A stretch of DNA of 64,000 bases from DASWZN01 sp963841635 (GTDB lineage Bacteria > Acidobacteriota > Terriglobia > Bryobacterales > Bryobacteraceae): the NCBI GenBank assembly GCA_963841635.1, contig CAWJDO010000002.1, forward strand, positions 5,022,001 to 5,086,000. The letters are read 5' to 3'. The notes below the pieces were generated by a model. The model made no database searches. It was not told the origin of the DNA and saw nothing but the letters and a program-made list of their open reading frames with translations. Position 1 is the first letter of the stretch; each line of letters starts with the position of its first letter. The position numbers and the translations under genes are program-made. Shown here piece after piece: positions 46,300 to 54,851 of this stretch.

Positions 46300-47874
46300 A
46301 TGCAGGAAGTGCTCGAACAACTGAGGCTGGACTTCGTCGGCCGCATTGCCGCCGCGCCTTCGCACCCGGACCAGCTTTACGCCGATCTCGCCATTGCCGA
46401 TATCCCGGTAGTCGCGGCAGCGCTCCGTGACAACCATGCAGCGCGGCTCGCCGCCGTGTTCGCGGAGGACCGCGTGCAGCCAGAGGGCGCGTTCTACAAC
46501 TACTACGTCTTCGAGCGGCGCGGTGACCCTTGTTACCTGGTGCTTCGCGCCCGCATCCCGGCGCTGGACCCGCGGTTTCCATCTCTCGCCCCCGACCTGC
46601 CGGCCGTCAACTGGCAGGAGCGCGAGATCCAGGACTGGTTCGGCATCCAGGCCGATGGCCACCCGAATCCGCGGCGCGTGGCGCTGCACGACAACTGGCC
46701 GGATGTGCACCCGCTGCGCAAGGACTTTGCGCTCGACACCGAGCTGCCCGCCTTCGAAGGCGACCAGCACGTCTACCGGCCCACGCTGGGCGAAGGCGTC
46801 TTCCAGATCCCGGTGGGACCGGTGCACGCCGGCATCATCGAGCCCGGCCACTTCAACTTCGCCGTCGCGGGCGAGCCTATCCTGTACCTGCAACTCCGCA
46901 TGTTCTACACCCACAAAGGTACGGAGAAGCTCTTCGAACGGCTTCCCGCGGCAAAGGGCGTATTCCTGGCGGAGAGCGTATCGGGCGATTCGGCGTTTTC
47001 CCACGCGACGGCTTTCTGCCAGGCGGTGGAGAAGGCCGCCGGACTGGAAGTGCCTTTCCGAGCCGAGGTCATGCGCACCGTTCTTCTAGAACTGGAACGC
47101 ATCGATAACCACATTGGCGATGTTGGGGCCATCGCGATGGACGTGGGGTTCGTCATCGCCAACGCGCACGCGGGCGGGCTTCGCGAGATGGCGCTGGCAA
47201 TCAACGAAGAGCTTACCGGAAGCCGCCTGCTGCGGGGGATGGCGTGCCTGGGCGGCGTTCGCCGGGACTGGAGCGACTGGCAGATTGCCGCGCTGCGGGA
47301 CGCGGTAACAACGCTGGAAGGCGAATTTCGGGATCTGGTGGCGCTGTTGAAGTCCTCGGATTCGACGCGCGATCGATTGGAGCGGACCGGGTTCCTACAC
47401 CCGGAAAAGGCTTCGGCGCTGGGCATTGTGGGAGTCGGCGGGCGCGCCTCAGGGGTCGATCTGGACGTGCGCCGCGACCATCCCTACGCCGCCTACGGCA
47501 ATCTGTCGGTGCATGTCCCGGTGTACCAGGAGGGCGACGTGATGCGGCGCATGCAGGTCCGCATCGACGAGGTATTCGAATCGGTGGCGATCCTCCGCGC
47601 GGCCCTGGACAACCTGCCGGGCGGGCCGCACCGCGCCTCCAGCATCGCCATCGAGCCGGGCCGCTGCGCTCTCGGCGCCGTGGAGGGATGGCGCGGCGAG
47701 ATCCTGTACTGGGTGCGAACGGGTGAAGAAAACCGGATCGAGCGGTGCAAGATCAAAGACCCCTCATTGAACAACTGGCCGGCGCTGGTCGAAGCCGTGC
47801 AGGGCAACATCATCGCCGACTTTCCTGTGATCAACAAGAGCTTCAATCTCTCCTACTCGGGGACGGACCGCTGA
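46300..47874 (+). CDS. hyfG: HyfG-like large subunit lacking Ni-Fe ligands (Ehr type)
   Basis: 524 residues: NuoC-like domain (to about 165; WQEREIQDWFGI, HPLRKDF) fused to a NuoD/hydrogenase large-subunit domain. True group 4 hydrogenases have CxxC near residue 230 and another CxxC at the end. Here the first site reads LAESVSGDSAFSHA and the second KIKDPSLNNW, with no cysteine in either. The fold is otherwise whole and intact in frame. That combination defines energy-converting-hydrogenase-related (Ehr) complexes, which cannot bind a Ni-Fe centre; their substrate is unknown. It starts 3 bases after hyfF. Confidence 0.9.
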   Translation: MQEVLEQLRLDFVGRIAAAPSHPDQLYADLAIADIPVVAAALRDNHAARLAAVFAEDRVQPEGAFYNYYVFERRGDPCYLVLRARIPALDPRFPSLAPDLPAVNWQEREIQDWFGIQADGHPNPRRVALHDNWPDVHPLRKDFALDTELPAFEGDQHVYRPTLGEGVFQIPVGPVHAGIIEPGHFNFAVAGEPILYLQLRMFYTHKGTEKLFERLPAAKGVFLAESVSGDSAFSHATAFCQAVEKAAGLEVPFRAEVMRTVLLELERIDNHIGDVGAIAMDVGFVIANAHAGGLREMALAINEELTGSRLLRGMACLGGVRRDWSDWQIAALRDAVTTLEGEFRDLVALLKSSDSTRDRLERTGFLHPEKASALGIVGVGGRASGVDLDVRRDHPYAAYGNLSVHVPVYQEGDVMRRMQVRIDEVFESVAILRAALDNLPGGPHRASSIAIEPGRCALGAVEGWRGEILYWVRTGEENRIERCKIKDPSLNNWPALVEAVQGNIIADFPVINKSFNLSYSGTDR

Positions 47875-47875
47875 C

Positions 47876-48733
47876 ATGTTCAAGATTCTCCAGAAAACGC
47901 TGCGGGCCGGAACGGTGACACAACCGTATCCCGAGGCCGCCGCCCGGCTGGCGGAGGGCTATCGCGGCCTGCCCGAGTTCGACTTCTCCATCTGGCAGGA
48001 CGCGCGCCCGGCCGCAGCCGTCTGTCCTTCCGGGGCGATTACCGTCACGGACGCCGGTGGGTCGCGCACCGTCATCGTGGACTACGGCCGCTGCATTCTG
48101 TGCGGCGAGTGCGCCGCCGCAACGCCAGGGGGCGCTGTGCGCATCGGCCGGAATTTCGAAGCCGCCACATCGGACCGCCAGTCACTGGTAATCTCCGCGG
48201 AATACGAGTTGGATGCGGACGGCCGGCAGACTCGACTGCTGCACACTTCGTACCCGGAGGTGGGCCCGACGCTCAACCGCGAGATCCACCGCATCCTGGG
48301 GCGTTCGCTCGCCATCCGGGAGGTGGACGCCGGATCGTGCAACGGGTGCGAGTTGGAAATCGCGGCCCTCAACAATCCCGTCCACGACATCGAACGTTTC
48401 GGAATCCACTTCGTCGCTTCCCCGCGTCATGCGGACATGCTGCTGGTCACCGGCCCGGTGACGAGGAACATGGAACTGGCCCTGCGCAAGACCTACGATG
48501 CGACCCCGGAGCCAAAACTGGTGGTGGCCGTGGGCGCCTGCGGAATCAGCGGCGGTATCTTCGGAACCAACTACGCCACCCGCGGCGGCGTGGATCAAGT
48601 GATCCCTGTGGACGTCTACATCCCCGGCTGCCCTCCGCGCCCGGAGGCGCTGGTTTTCGGGATCCTGATGGCTGTGGGCAGGCTGAGGGATCGTGGGCGC
48701 CCACCTTCGCTGGTTCCCGCAGGCAGCGGGTAG
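47876..48733 (+). CDS. hyfI: Ferredoxin-NuoB-like fusion subunit (HyfH-HyfI type)
   Basis: 285 residues. The N-terminal ferredoxin-like part keeps CILCGEC and one CPSGAI, enough for one [4Fe-4S] cluster, while the other motif lacks its cysteines. The C-terminal part is NuoB/HyfI-like, with the N2-cluster cysteines in GSCNGCELE, VGACGISGG and IPGCPPRPEA. In relatives HyfH and HyfI are separate, so this is a fusion of the two electron-wire subunits. It begins 1 base after the hyfG stop and is the last gene of the operon. Confidence 0.88.
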   Translation: MFKILQKTLRAGTVTQPYPEAAARLAEGYRGLPEFDFSIWQDARPAAAVCPSGAITVTDAGGSRTVIVDYGRCILCGECAAATPGGAVRIGRNFEAATSDRQSLVISAEYELDADGRQTRLLHTSYPEVGPTLNREIHRILGRSLAIREVDAGSCNGCELEIAALNNPVHDIERFGIHFVASPRHADMLLVTGPVTRNMELALRKTYDATPEPKLVVAVGACGISGGIFGTNYATRGGVDQVIPVDVYIPGCPPRPEALVFGILMAVGRLRDRGRPPSLVPAGSG

Positions 48734-49125
48734 CACCCCGTTTCCATGCGGCGGTTACCGGCAGCCTGGTCAATGGCGTTGGCGGCGAGACGGGTGATGT
48801 GAGACTCGGATGAACCCGCGGCAGCGTTATCAGTCCAGCCTGAGCGCACGGCGCATATATGGGTCTAGCGTCGCCGAAAGAGAGTGTCGGCGAGGTTGCA
48901 GAATGAATGGGTTACCAAGGCGTGGTCGGCAGGGTTATGCGTCCAGAGCGGCAAGAATATGGGTTCTGTCACAAAAAGGTAGTAGTAAAAAAAAATGTGA
49001 CTGGACCCATAACTTCTTCTTCTGCTGCTGCTGCGCTGCACGCTAACCCAGCCCCCGATCTCGCCTGAAAAAAAGATGATGGATGACAAACAGAAACGCC
49101 AGCCTGGTTGCTCCAGGCTAGTGTC
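48734..49125. other. Spacer between the Ehr operon and AbiE
   Basis: No gene seen. It includes a run of A residues (near 48,988), CTT/CTG triplet runs (49,013-49,030) and sequence without clear coding character. No obvious terminator for the Ehr operon was found. Confidence 0.4.
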
Positions 49126-49152
49126 AATATAGTTCCACTATGGAACTATATT
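49126..49152. promoter_or_regulatory. Palindromic operator upstream of abiEi
   Basis: AATATAGTTCCA (49,126-49,137) pairs perfectly with TGGAACTATATT (49,141-49,152) across 3 bases. It lies 51 bases before the AbiEi start. AbiEi proteins repress their own operon by binding inverted repeats in the promoter, so this is the likely site. Confidence 0.75.
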
Positions 49153-49202
49153 AACAGCATGGTCTCTTGCGGTCGCGATCCCGATCATGCCAAAATGAGT
49201 CT

Positions 49203-49817
49203 GTGCCACGCACACGTTTCGACGAACTCGTCGCGCTCGCTGAGGAGAACGACGGTCTCGTGACCGCCGAGCAGGCTCGACAAGCTGGATTCACCGACTC
49301 GGTGCTGGCGAGGCTGGCGCAGCGGGCGCGGATCGAGCGAACTGCCCGAGGTGTCTTTCGTATCCCGCACTTCCCTCCGGGCCGGTTCTCGCAATACCGG
49401 GAAGCAGTCCTTTGGGCGAAGGCGAACCGCGGGCCGCACGACGTCGCCTTGTCGCGTGCAACGGCTCTCGTCGTCTACGGAATCTCCGACGCAAACCCAA
49501 GCGCCATTCACCTTACGGTTCCCAAGTCCGCCCGGCTGCGGCGACAGAAGCCGAAGGGCGTGGTCGTGCATCGCGAGGACCTGACGCCCGAGGATGTGGC
49601 CGTCCAAGAGGGAATCCCGGTCACGACGATCAGCAGGACCGTCACCGACCTCCTTCGCTCCGGCGGGAGGAGTGACCTGGTGCGCCAGGCCATCTCCGAC
49701 GCCCGGCGCGAGGGATTCATCGGCGACACTGAGGCGAGGCGACTCCGCCGACGGGTCGAGGCGCACATCAAGTCACTCAGCGCCTCCCGCGACCGGACGG
49801 AGCCGGCGGCCCGATGA
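49203..49817 (+). CDS. abiEi: AbiEi antitoxin and autoregulator
   Basis: About 204 residues from a GTG at 49,203. The N-terminal winged helix-turn-helix (DELVALAEENDGLVTAEQAR, then ARGVFRIP) is followed by the AbiEi core (LSRATALVVYGISDANPSAI, RTVTDLL). It belongs to the type IV toxin-antitoxin system, in which the antitoxin counters the nucleotidyltransferase toxin without binding it. It overlaps abiEii by 4 bases (ATGA). The operator upstream fits its autoregulation. Confidence 0.88.
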   Translation: MPRTRFDELVALAEENDGLVTAEQARQAGFTDSVLARLAQRARIERTARGVFRIPHFPPGRFSQYREAVLWAKANRGPHDVALSRATALVVYGISDANPSAIHLTVPKSARLRRQKPKGVVVHREDLTPEDVAVQEGIPVTTISRTVTDLLRSGGRSDLVRQAISDARREGFIGDTEARRLRRRVEAHIKSLSASRDRTEPAAR

Positions 49818-50458
49818 GTTCCAGGCCGCGGCCGCCCGAGCGGCTGGAAAAGAGGCTGGCTCGTGTCGCGCGGGAGTTGGGGCTCGATCAGGAGCGCCTG
49901 CGGCGGTGGATCTCTTTTCTGGCGCTATGCGGGGTCCTCGAGAGGGCGCTTGAAGAGGGCGTCCTGGGCACCTACTTCCTCAAAGGCGGTGTCGCGATGG
50001 AACTGCGCTTCGCACACCGCGCCCGCGCTACCAAGGATCTGGACTTGGGGATGGAAGGCACTCGCGCGAGCCGGCTCCAAACGCTAGCAGAGGCCCTGCG
50101 CCTGAGCTTCGACGAGTTCACCTTTCGAGTCAAGGCCCAGACTCGGGACATGGCACAGGCGGACACTGTCCGCGTCCAGGTCAACATCCAATATCGAACG
50201 CGAGCCTGGCAGACGATCGAAGTCGATCTTGGGACCGCCAAGGCGGGCCAGGTTGACCTCGTCGAGCCCAAGGTCCAAGGCCTGTTGGAATTGGGGATTC
50301 CGGTCATTCCGCGGGTGCGGTGTTTGGGGCTTGCCGACCAAGTAGCCCAGAAGCTGCACGCATGCACTGGCCCAGCGGCTGCGGGACGGGCACGGGACGT
50401 GCTGGATATCCTGCTGATCGACATGCTTGGGGAGCTCGACTATCGGGAGACCGCTAGC

Positions 50459-51916
50459 CCCAATACTGTTCACTTAATGATCCTGATCCGCTTGGAAACG
50501 TCGACACGGCGCGTGCGTTGGCGCTTCCGCGGGCGTAGCGGATAGTTGCTCATCTTGCGTTTCACCCCGCGAGGGTTGACCCGATTGCGGCTGGATGAGA
50601 CACGCTCTTGCAGGATCTCGTCCAGGATCGCTTCATGCAGGGTTTTCCTCTGCCGAGGGGGGAACAGCGACATAGCGGGCCATGCGTCGCTGGACCACCC
50701 GCACAGAATGCAGGAAGGAGAGCCGGTCGGCATCTTCATCGGCCCGCAGGGCGGCTTCGTGCATCAAGCCGCGGATCGCAAAGTGCGCCATGAGCAGGCC
50801 CCAGAACTCCTGCTCCACCAACTCTGGCGTTTTGCTGCGCAGCACGATCTGGGCTCCGCGCAGGTGGGTCTTGAGTTCATCCAAAGCGGTCTCGATTTCC
50901 CAGCGCTCATGATAGAGCGCCGCCAGTTCTTTGGCGGGAGCTTGGAGGGGGTCGAGGACGGTAGTAACCAATCGGTAGATCGGTTCGGCCCCCGGGACGT
51001 CCTTGAGGCGATAATCGATCACGCGGACTGCGATCCCCCGGCGCTGGTTTCGGCGGTCCGAAGTCGAGCTGTAAAAGCGACTCAGATAGGAGCCGTCGGG
51101 CAGGCGCCGGTCGACATCCAGACGAGCATTCTGGCGGACGCGCCACAGCAAATCCGCTCCGGTATGCGCCGCCGTCCGCCAGAGTTTGTAGCCGGGGAAG
51201 AAGCGGTCCGCTAGGCACAACATCCCTTTGCTGAGCGCGGGCACGACGTCCTGAGCCAGCGTGATCTCATCGGTAGCGTATTTGCTCATGCGCGCGGCCC
51301 ACAACACGTGGGTTCCGTTCTCCAGCAGCGCCACGAAGCGAAGTTTGGGGAAAGCGCTGGAGCCGCGACTGGCGCCGGGACGCCCGAAGGCTTTATCGTT
51401 GGCGGCGGTATCGGCGGTATCCAACGTGCTGCCGTCCAAGCTGATCAATCGCCAGTCGCGATACCAGGCGCCCTTGGTCCGCCTCTCCGCGATGGGGACC
51501 ACGATGGCCTCATATAGCTTCTTCAAAGGTCCCGGCCCCAGGCGGCTTCGGGCTTGCGAGATGCCGGACTTGCCCGCCACCTTCACGGTAGCCGAGGGGT
51601 CCAGCAACCATTGCACTCCCTCCAGCAGACAGCGCAGCACCTCGCGATAAGAGGAGCGCATATACAGCGCCAACGCGATTACGTAGTACACCACCACGTG
51701 GGCCGGCAAGTCGCGCTCGCGTACGCTGGCGCGATCGGTTTGCCTGAGAGCCTCGCGGACTTTTTCGGCAGGGAAGAACTTCGCGATGACGCCGAGGCTG
51801 ATGTAGTCGGTAATGCGGCTCCCGGCGGGTAAGGACGCAACGGTACGGGCCATTCCTGGGGCCTCCCGCCCCAAACAGAATAGCATAGAAATGTTTGTTA
51901 AGTGAACAGTATTGGG
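50459..51916 (-). mobile_element. IS4-family insertion sequence
   Basis: 19-bp perfect terminal inverted repeats: CCCAATACTGTTCACTTAA at 50,459-50,477 and its complement at 51,898-51,916. It carries one transposase. It is inserted in the left end of the IS1634-type element; flanks GCTAGCC and GCTTAGCC look like a slightly altered target duplication. Confidence 0.87.
50633..51853 (-). CDS. IS4-family DDE transposase
   Basis: 406 residues from the ATG at 51,853 (MARTVASLPAGSRITDY). Catalytic residues: first Asp in LISLDGSTLDTADT, second in LCLADRFFPGYK, Glu in YHERWEIETALDELK, which also shows the Y-R-E-K signature of IS4. The N-terminus resembles the DUF4372/IS4 N-domain (YYVIALALYMRSSYREVL). 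It looks intact. Confidence 0.9.
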   Translation of the reverse strand: MARTVASLPAGSRITDYISLGVIAKFFPAEKVREALRQTDRASVRERDLPAHVVVYYVIALALYMRSSYREVLRCLLEGVQWLLDPSATVKVAGKSGISQARSRLGPGPLKKLYEAIVVPIAERRTKGAWYRDWRLISLDGSTLDTADTAANDKAFGRPGASRGSSAFPKLRFVALLENGTHVLWAARMSKYATDEITLAQDVVPALSKGMLCLADRFFPGYKLWRTAAHTGADLLWRVRQNARLDVDRRLPDGSYLSRFYSSTSDRRNQRRGIAVRVIDYRLKDVPGAEPIYRLVTTVLDPLQAPAKELAALYHERWEIETALDELKTHLRGAQIVLRSKTPELVEQEFWGLLMAHFAIRGLMHEAALRADEDADRLSFLHSVRVVQRRMARYVAVPPSAEENPA

Positions 51917-53944
51917 CTTAGCCCGACTTTCGCAGTTCAGGCCCGTTTTTCCGGTTCAGCCGGCCCTAAGCCTTTTGCCTGCAATCCGAGAATCTCAAAA
52001 CCGCTGTGGTGAAGACCTACCCTCTTCCACTTCGGACCTTTTTCTGGCATTCTGCTGCTTCCATGTTCTTGCGCCGCACCAACCGCAGGAAGGACGGCAA
52101 GGATCACCGCTACTTTAGCGTGGTGGAAAACCGGCGACTGTCTTCGGGCAAGACGGCGCAACGCACGGTCCTCTACCTGGGTGAAGTGAACGACTCTCAG
52201 CAAGCCGCCTGGCGCAAGACCCTCGAGGTCTTCGACGAGCAGCAGCAGCGTTCTCGCAACCTCAGCCTGTTCCCCGACGATCGCGAGATTCCCGAAGATG
52301 CCGTCGACAGCCTGCAGGTGAGGCTGAGCGGACTGGAACTGCGGCGGCCGCGCCTGTTCGGCAACTGCTGGCTGGCTTGCGAAATCTGGCGTCAACTGGG
52401 ACTCGACGAGTTTTGGCAGCGGCGCTTGCCGGACGGCCGCGAGGCCGTGAGATGGGAGAAGGTGCTGGAACTGCTGGTGGTGAACCATCTGCTCGATCCG
52501 GCCAGCGAGTGGCGTGTGCATCGGCAGTGGTTTCTTTCCACCGCCATGGACGAGTTACTGAACGTCGACTATGCGGCCGCCGAAAAGGACCGGCTGTATC
52601 GTTGTCTGGACCGGGTGCTGGAGCACAAGCAGGATCTGTTCGTGTGGTTGAGACAAAAGTGGGCGGACCTGTTTCAAGCCGACTTCGAAGTGCTGCTCTA
52701 CGATTTGACGAGCACGTATTTCGAAGGCGCCATGGAAGAGAACCCCAAGGCTAAGCGCGGCTACAGCCGCGACGGCCGGCCGGATTGCTTGCAGGTAGTG
52801 GTGGCGCTGGTGGTGACCACCGACGGCTTCCCACTGGCCTACGAAGTGATGGACGGCAACACCACCGACTGCACCACACTGCGAGGGTTCCTCGACAAAA
52901 TCGAGAAGACCTACGGGAAGGCGAAGCGGATGTGGGTCATGGACCGGGGCATCCCGACCGAGGCGATTCTGGCCGAGATGCGCGACCCGGCGCGCACGGT
53001 CTACTACCTGGTGGGAACGTCCAAGAGCAAGATCAAGCAGCACGAGAAGAAGTGGCTGGATTTGCCCTGGCAGAAGGTTCGCGACTCGGTCGAGGTGAAA
53101 CTGTTCGAGCAGGACGGCGAGCTTTACGTGCTGGCCAAGAGCGAGGGCCGCCAGGCCAAAGAGGTCGCCATGCGGCGCAAGAGGCTGGCGCGGCTGCTGC
53201 GAAAACTTCGCGCCATGCGGCGCAGCCTGCCGGCGCGCGATCAGTTGTTGCTGCGGATCGGCGCCGCCAAGACCGAGGCGGGCCGCGCCTTCGGCTTCGT
53301 GAAGATCCAACTGCCGGAGTCCCGGCAGCCGGTGACGCGGGAGACCTTTCGATTCCACGTGGACAAGGTCAAGCTCAAAGAGGCGGAGTTGCGCGACGGA
53401 CACTACTTACTGCGCTCCAACCTGGCCGGCGGCGACCCCACGGTGTTGTGGTCGCGCTACGTGCAACTGACCCAGATCGAATCCGTTTTTCGAAGCCTGA
53501 AAAGCGAGCTCGGGATTCGGCCCATCCGGCATCAACTGGAGCATCGCGCCGACGCTCACATCTTGGTCGCCTTCCTGGCCTACTGTCTTCAAGTGACGTT
53601 GAAGAACCGGCTCATGATTCACGCGCCGGGGCTGACGCCAGCGGCCGTGATGGGCGCGCTGGCGAACATTCAGATGATCGACGTGTACATTCCCACCGTC
53701 GACGGACGCTGGCTGATTCTCCCCCGCTACACGCAGCCGGAGAGAGATGCCCAGTTGGTCCTCGACAAGCTCAAGCTCGAGCTGCCCGCGCAACCACCTC
53801 CGCGGATCACCGCGGAACCCGCCCTCCGAGCGGTCGCCGAGGCTGGTCGATAGCCCGGGTTTGTGGTGAAGACCTTTTGATCGCCTGCACTGATTCTTAA
53901 TGGCTTAGGTGTCGCTCGGGCCCCCAACTGCGAAAGTCGGGCTA
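51917..53944 (+). mobile_element. IS1634-family insertion sequence
   Basis: Terminal repeats TAGCCCGACTTTCGCAGTT (51,919-51,937) and its exact complement (53,926-53,944). The target AbiEii sequence has CTAG at both junctions (50,454-50,457 and 53,941-53,944), showing this element entered abiEii first. The IS4 element later landed in its left terminus. Confidence 0.85.
52063..53853 (+). CDS. IS1634-family transposase
   Basis: 596 residues from the ATG at 52,063 (MFLRRTNRRKDGKDHRYF). The catalytic triad is seen as LLYDLTSTYFEG, MWVMDRGIPTEA and TQIESVFRSLKSELG. A conserved RPIRHQ follows the Glu, as in the IS1634 family. The frame is intact. An upstream ATG at 52,006 is less likely because the sequence before 52,063 reads as spacer. 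Confidence 0.9.
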   Translation: MFLRRTNRRKDGKDHRYFSVVENRRLSSGKTAQRTVLYLGEVNDSQQAAWRKTLEVFDEQQQRSRNLSLFPDDREIPEDAVDSLQVRLSGLELRRPRLFGNCWLACEIWRQLGLDEFWQRRLPDGREAVRWEKVLELLVVNHLLDPASEWRVHRQWFLSTAMDELLNVDYAAAEKDRLYRCLDRVLEHKQDLFVWLRQKWADLFQADFEVLLYDLTSTYFEGAMEENPKAKRGYSRDGRPDCLQVVVALVVTTDGFPLAYEVMDGNTTDCTTLRGFLDKIEKTYGKAKRMWVMDRGIPTEAILAEMRDPARTVYYLVGTSKSKIKQHEKKWLDLPWQKVRDSVEVKLFEQDGELYVLAKSEGRQAKEVAMRRKRLARLLRKLRAMRRSLPARDQLLLRIGAAKTEAGRAFGFVKIQLPESRQPVTRETFRFHVDKVKLKEAELRDGHYLLRSNLAGGDPTVLWSRYVQLTQIESVFRSLKSELGIRPIRHQLEHRADAHILVAFLAYCLQVTLKNRLMIHAPGLTPAAVMGALANIQMIDVYIPTVDGRWLILPRYTQPERDAQLVLDKLKLELPAQPPPRITAEPALRAVAEAGR

Positions 53945-54141
53945 GTGCGGCGCGCCGCGTGTTCGAGCAACGCGCAACTCACGCATTCCCTCCTGAGTTC
54001 GCCATGCCCGAGGAGTGGAGTGCTGAGCTCGAGGGGTTGGCAGACGAACTCGGCTTTCCTCTGCGGACCTCCTCCGCCATCGAGCAACGGTTTCTGGAAG
54101 TCGTAAAGTCGCTGGGACGTGCTGCGAGGGACGATGGCTGA

Positions 54142-54339
54142 CGAGCGACTGCGTCTTCGGTGTGCTGGCTCTCAACGTGTGTTGGCTCTCAATGAGCGTG
54201 CCCCTCGCAACTGTGTCAGTAGCTGTGTCACTAACGCCCGCGAAAACGGGTCATTTCGTGTCAACTCGTGTCTCCCCCGGCGCTCGCAACCCACTGAGCC
54301 GCAACCTACTTCGTTGAAAGCACGGCCCTAGTCCTTGCC
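54142..54339. other. Right-end spacer of the island
   Basis: No gene seen. It includes a 21-base sequence (54,212-54,232) identical to 17,341-17,361, which lies in the integrase gene at the other end. Confidence 0.5.
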
Positions 54340-54408
54340 CCTGTCACGTCGGAGGTCGCGGGTTCGAACCCCGTCGTCCCCGCCAATTCTTTCAGTACCT
54401 TCCGAGCT
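54340..54408. repeat. attR: 69-bp direct repeat
   Basis: Copy of the tRNA-Asp 3' half and flank at 17,248-17,316 with one mismatch. It has the anticodon loop, T arm and CCA but no 5' half, so it cannot make a tRNA. Confidence 0.92.
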
Positions 54409-54851
54409 GGCCGAGCATACACGAGCGTCCACTACATCCGGCACGACCCTTGCAAAGTCAGCTCAGGCCGCCGGCGGCGCGAACGGCTCCTGGGACTGGG
54501 GCGGTTGTCTCGGCCGGTTCCAAGCGGCTATCGCCGACGCCCAGCGAAACGTGGCCGACGCATCTCGGCGCGAGCGCGGGGGACCACATTCAGAGTGGGC
54601 GGTAATCGGAAATGATCTCGAGGCCCAAGCCGTCCGCCGATTCTTTCGGTTGTCGGCATAGCCCGCCGGAGCAGCGGTTCGCTCTCCTTCGCGATGTGCG
54701 GCACCGAGATCAGCCCCGGTCGTCTCACGAGGTTGCCGTGAGCAGCCTTCTGCGCGGCATGCCGGAGAGACGTTGAGGCGCTAGACCGGAGAGCCTTGTC
54801 GTCGCTCGGGATGAAATCGATCGGCAGCACGTCGCGCTGAGCTGCGACTGC
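54409..54851. other. Non-coding stretch after the island
   Basis: No supported gene. A 100-residue frame on the minus strand (54,528-54,830, MLPIDFIPSDDKALRSSA) has no family signature. Confidence 0.35.

Larger units (their letters stand above)
49814..54141 (+). pseudogene. abiEii: AbiEii nucleotidyltransferase toxin, split by nested insertion sequences
   Basis: The 5' part (49,814-50,459) contains FLKGGVAMELRFAHRARATK and DLDLGMEG, the nucleotidyltransferase motif, and runs to LDILLIDMLGELDYRETAS. The 3' part resumes at about 53,941 with AARRVFEQRATHAFPPEF and ends at 54,141. Joining at the CTAG duplicated beside the inner element restores E-T-A-S-A-A-R-R in frame. The gene is broken, so the intact antitoxin no longer has a partner here. 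A truncated toxin ending at 50,545 could be made. Confidence 0.88.

Noticed and set aside
46300..47874. Functional [NiFe] hydrogenase large subunit
   Set aside because: Neither of the two CxxC ligand motifs exists, so a Ni-Fe centre cannot be bound.
54340..54416. Second tRNA-Asp gene
   Set aside because: Only the anticodon loop to CCA is present; the 5' acceptor and D arm are missing, so it is the attachment-site copy.
54528..54830. 100-residue minus-strand gene after attR
   Set aside because: No family signature, weak start region and biased composition; not enough to call a gene.
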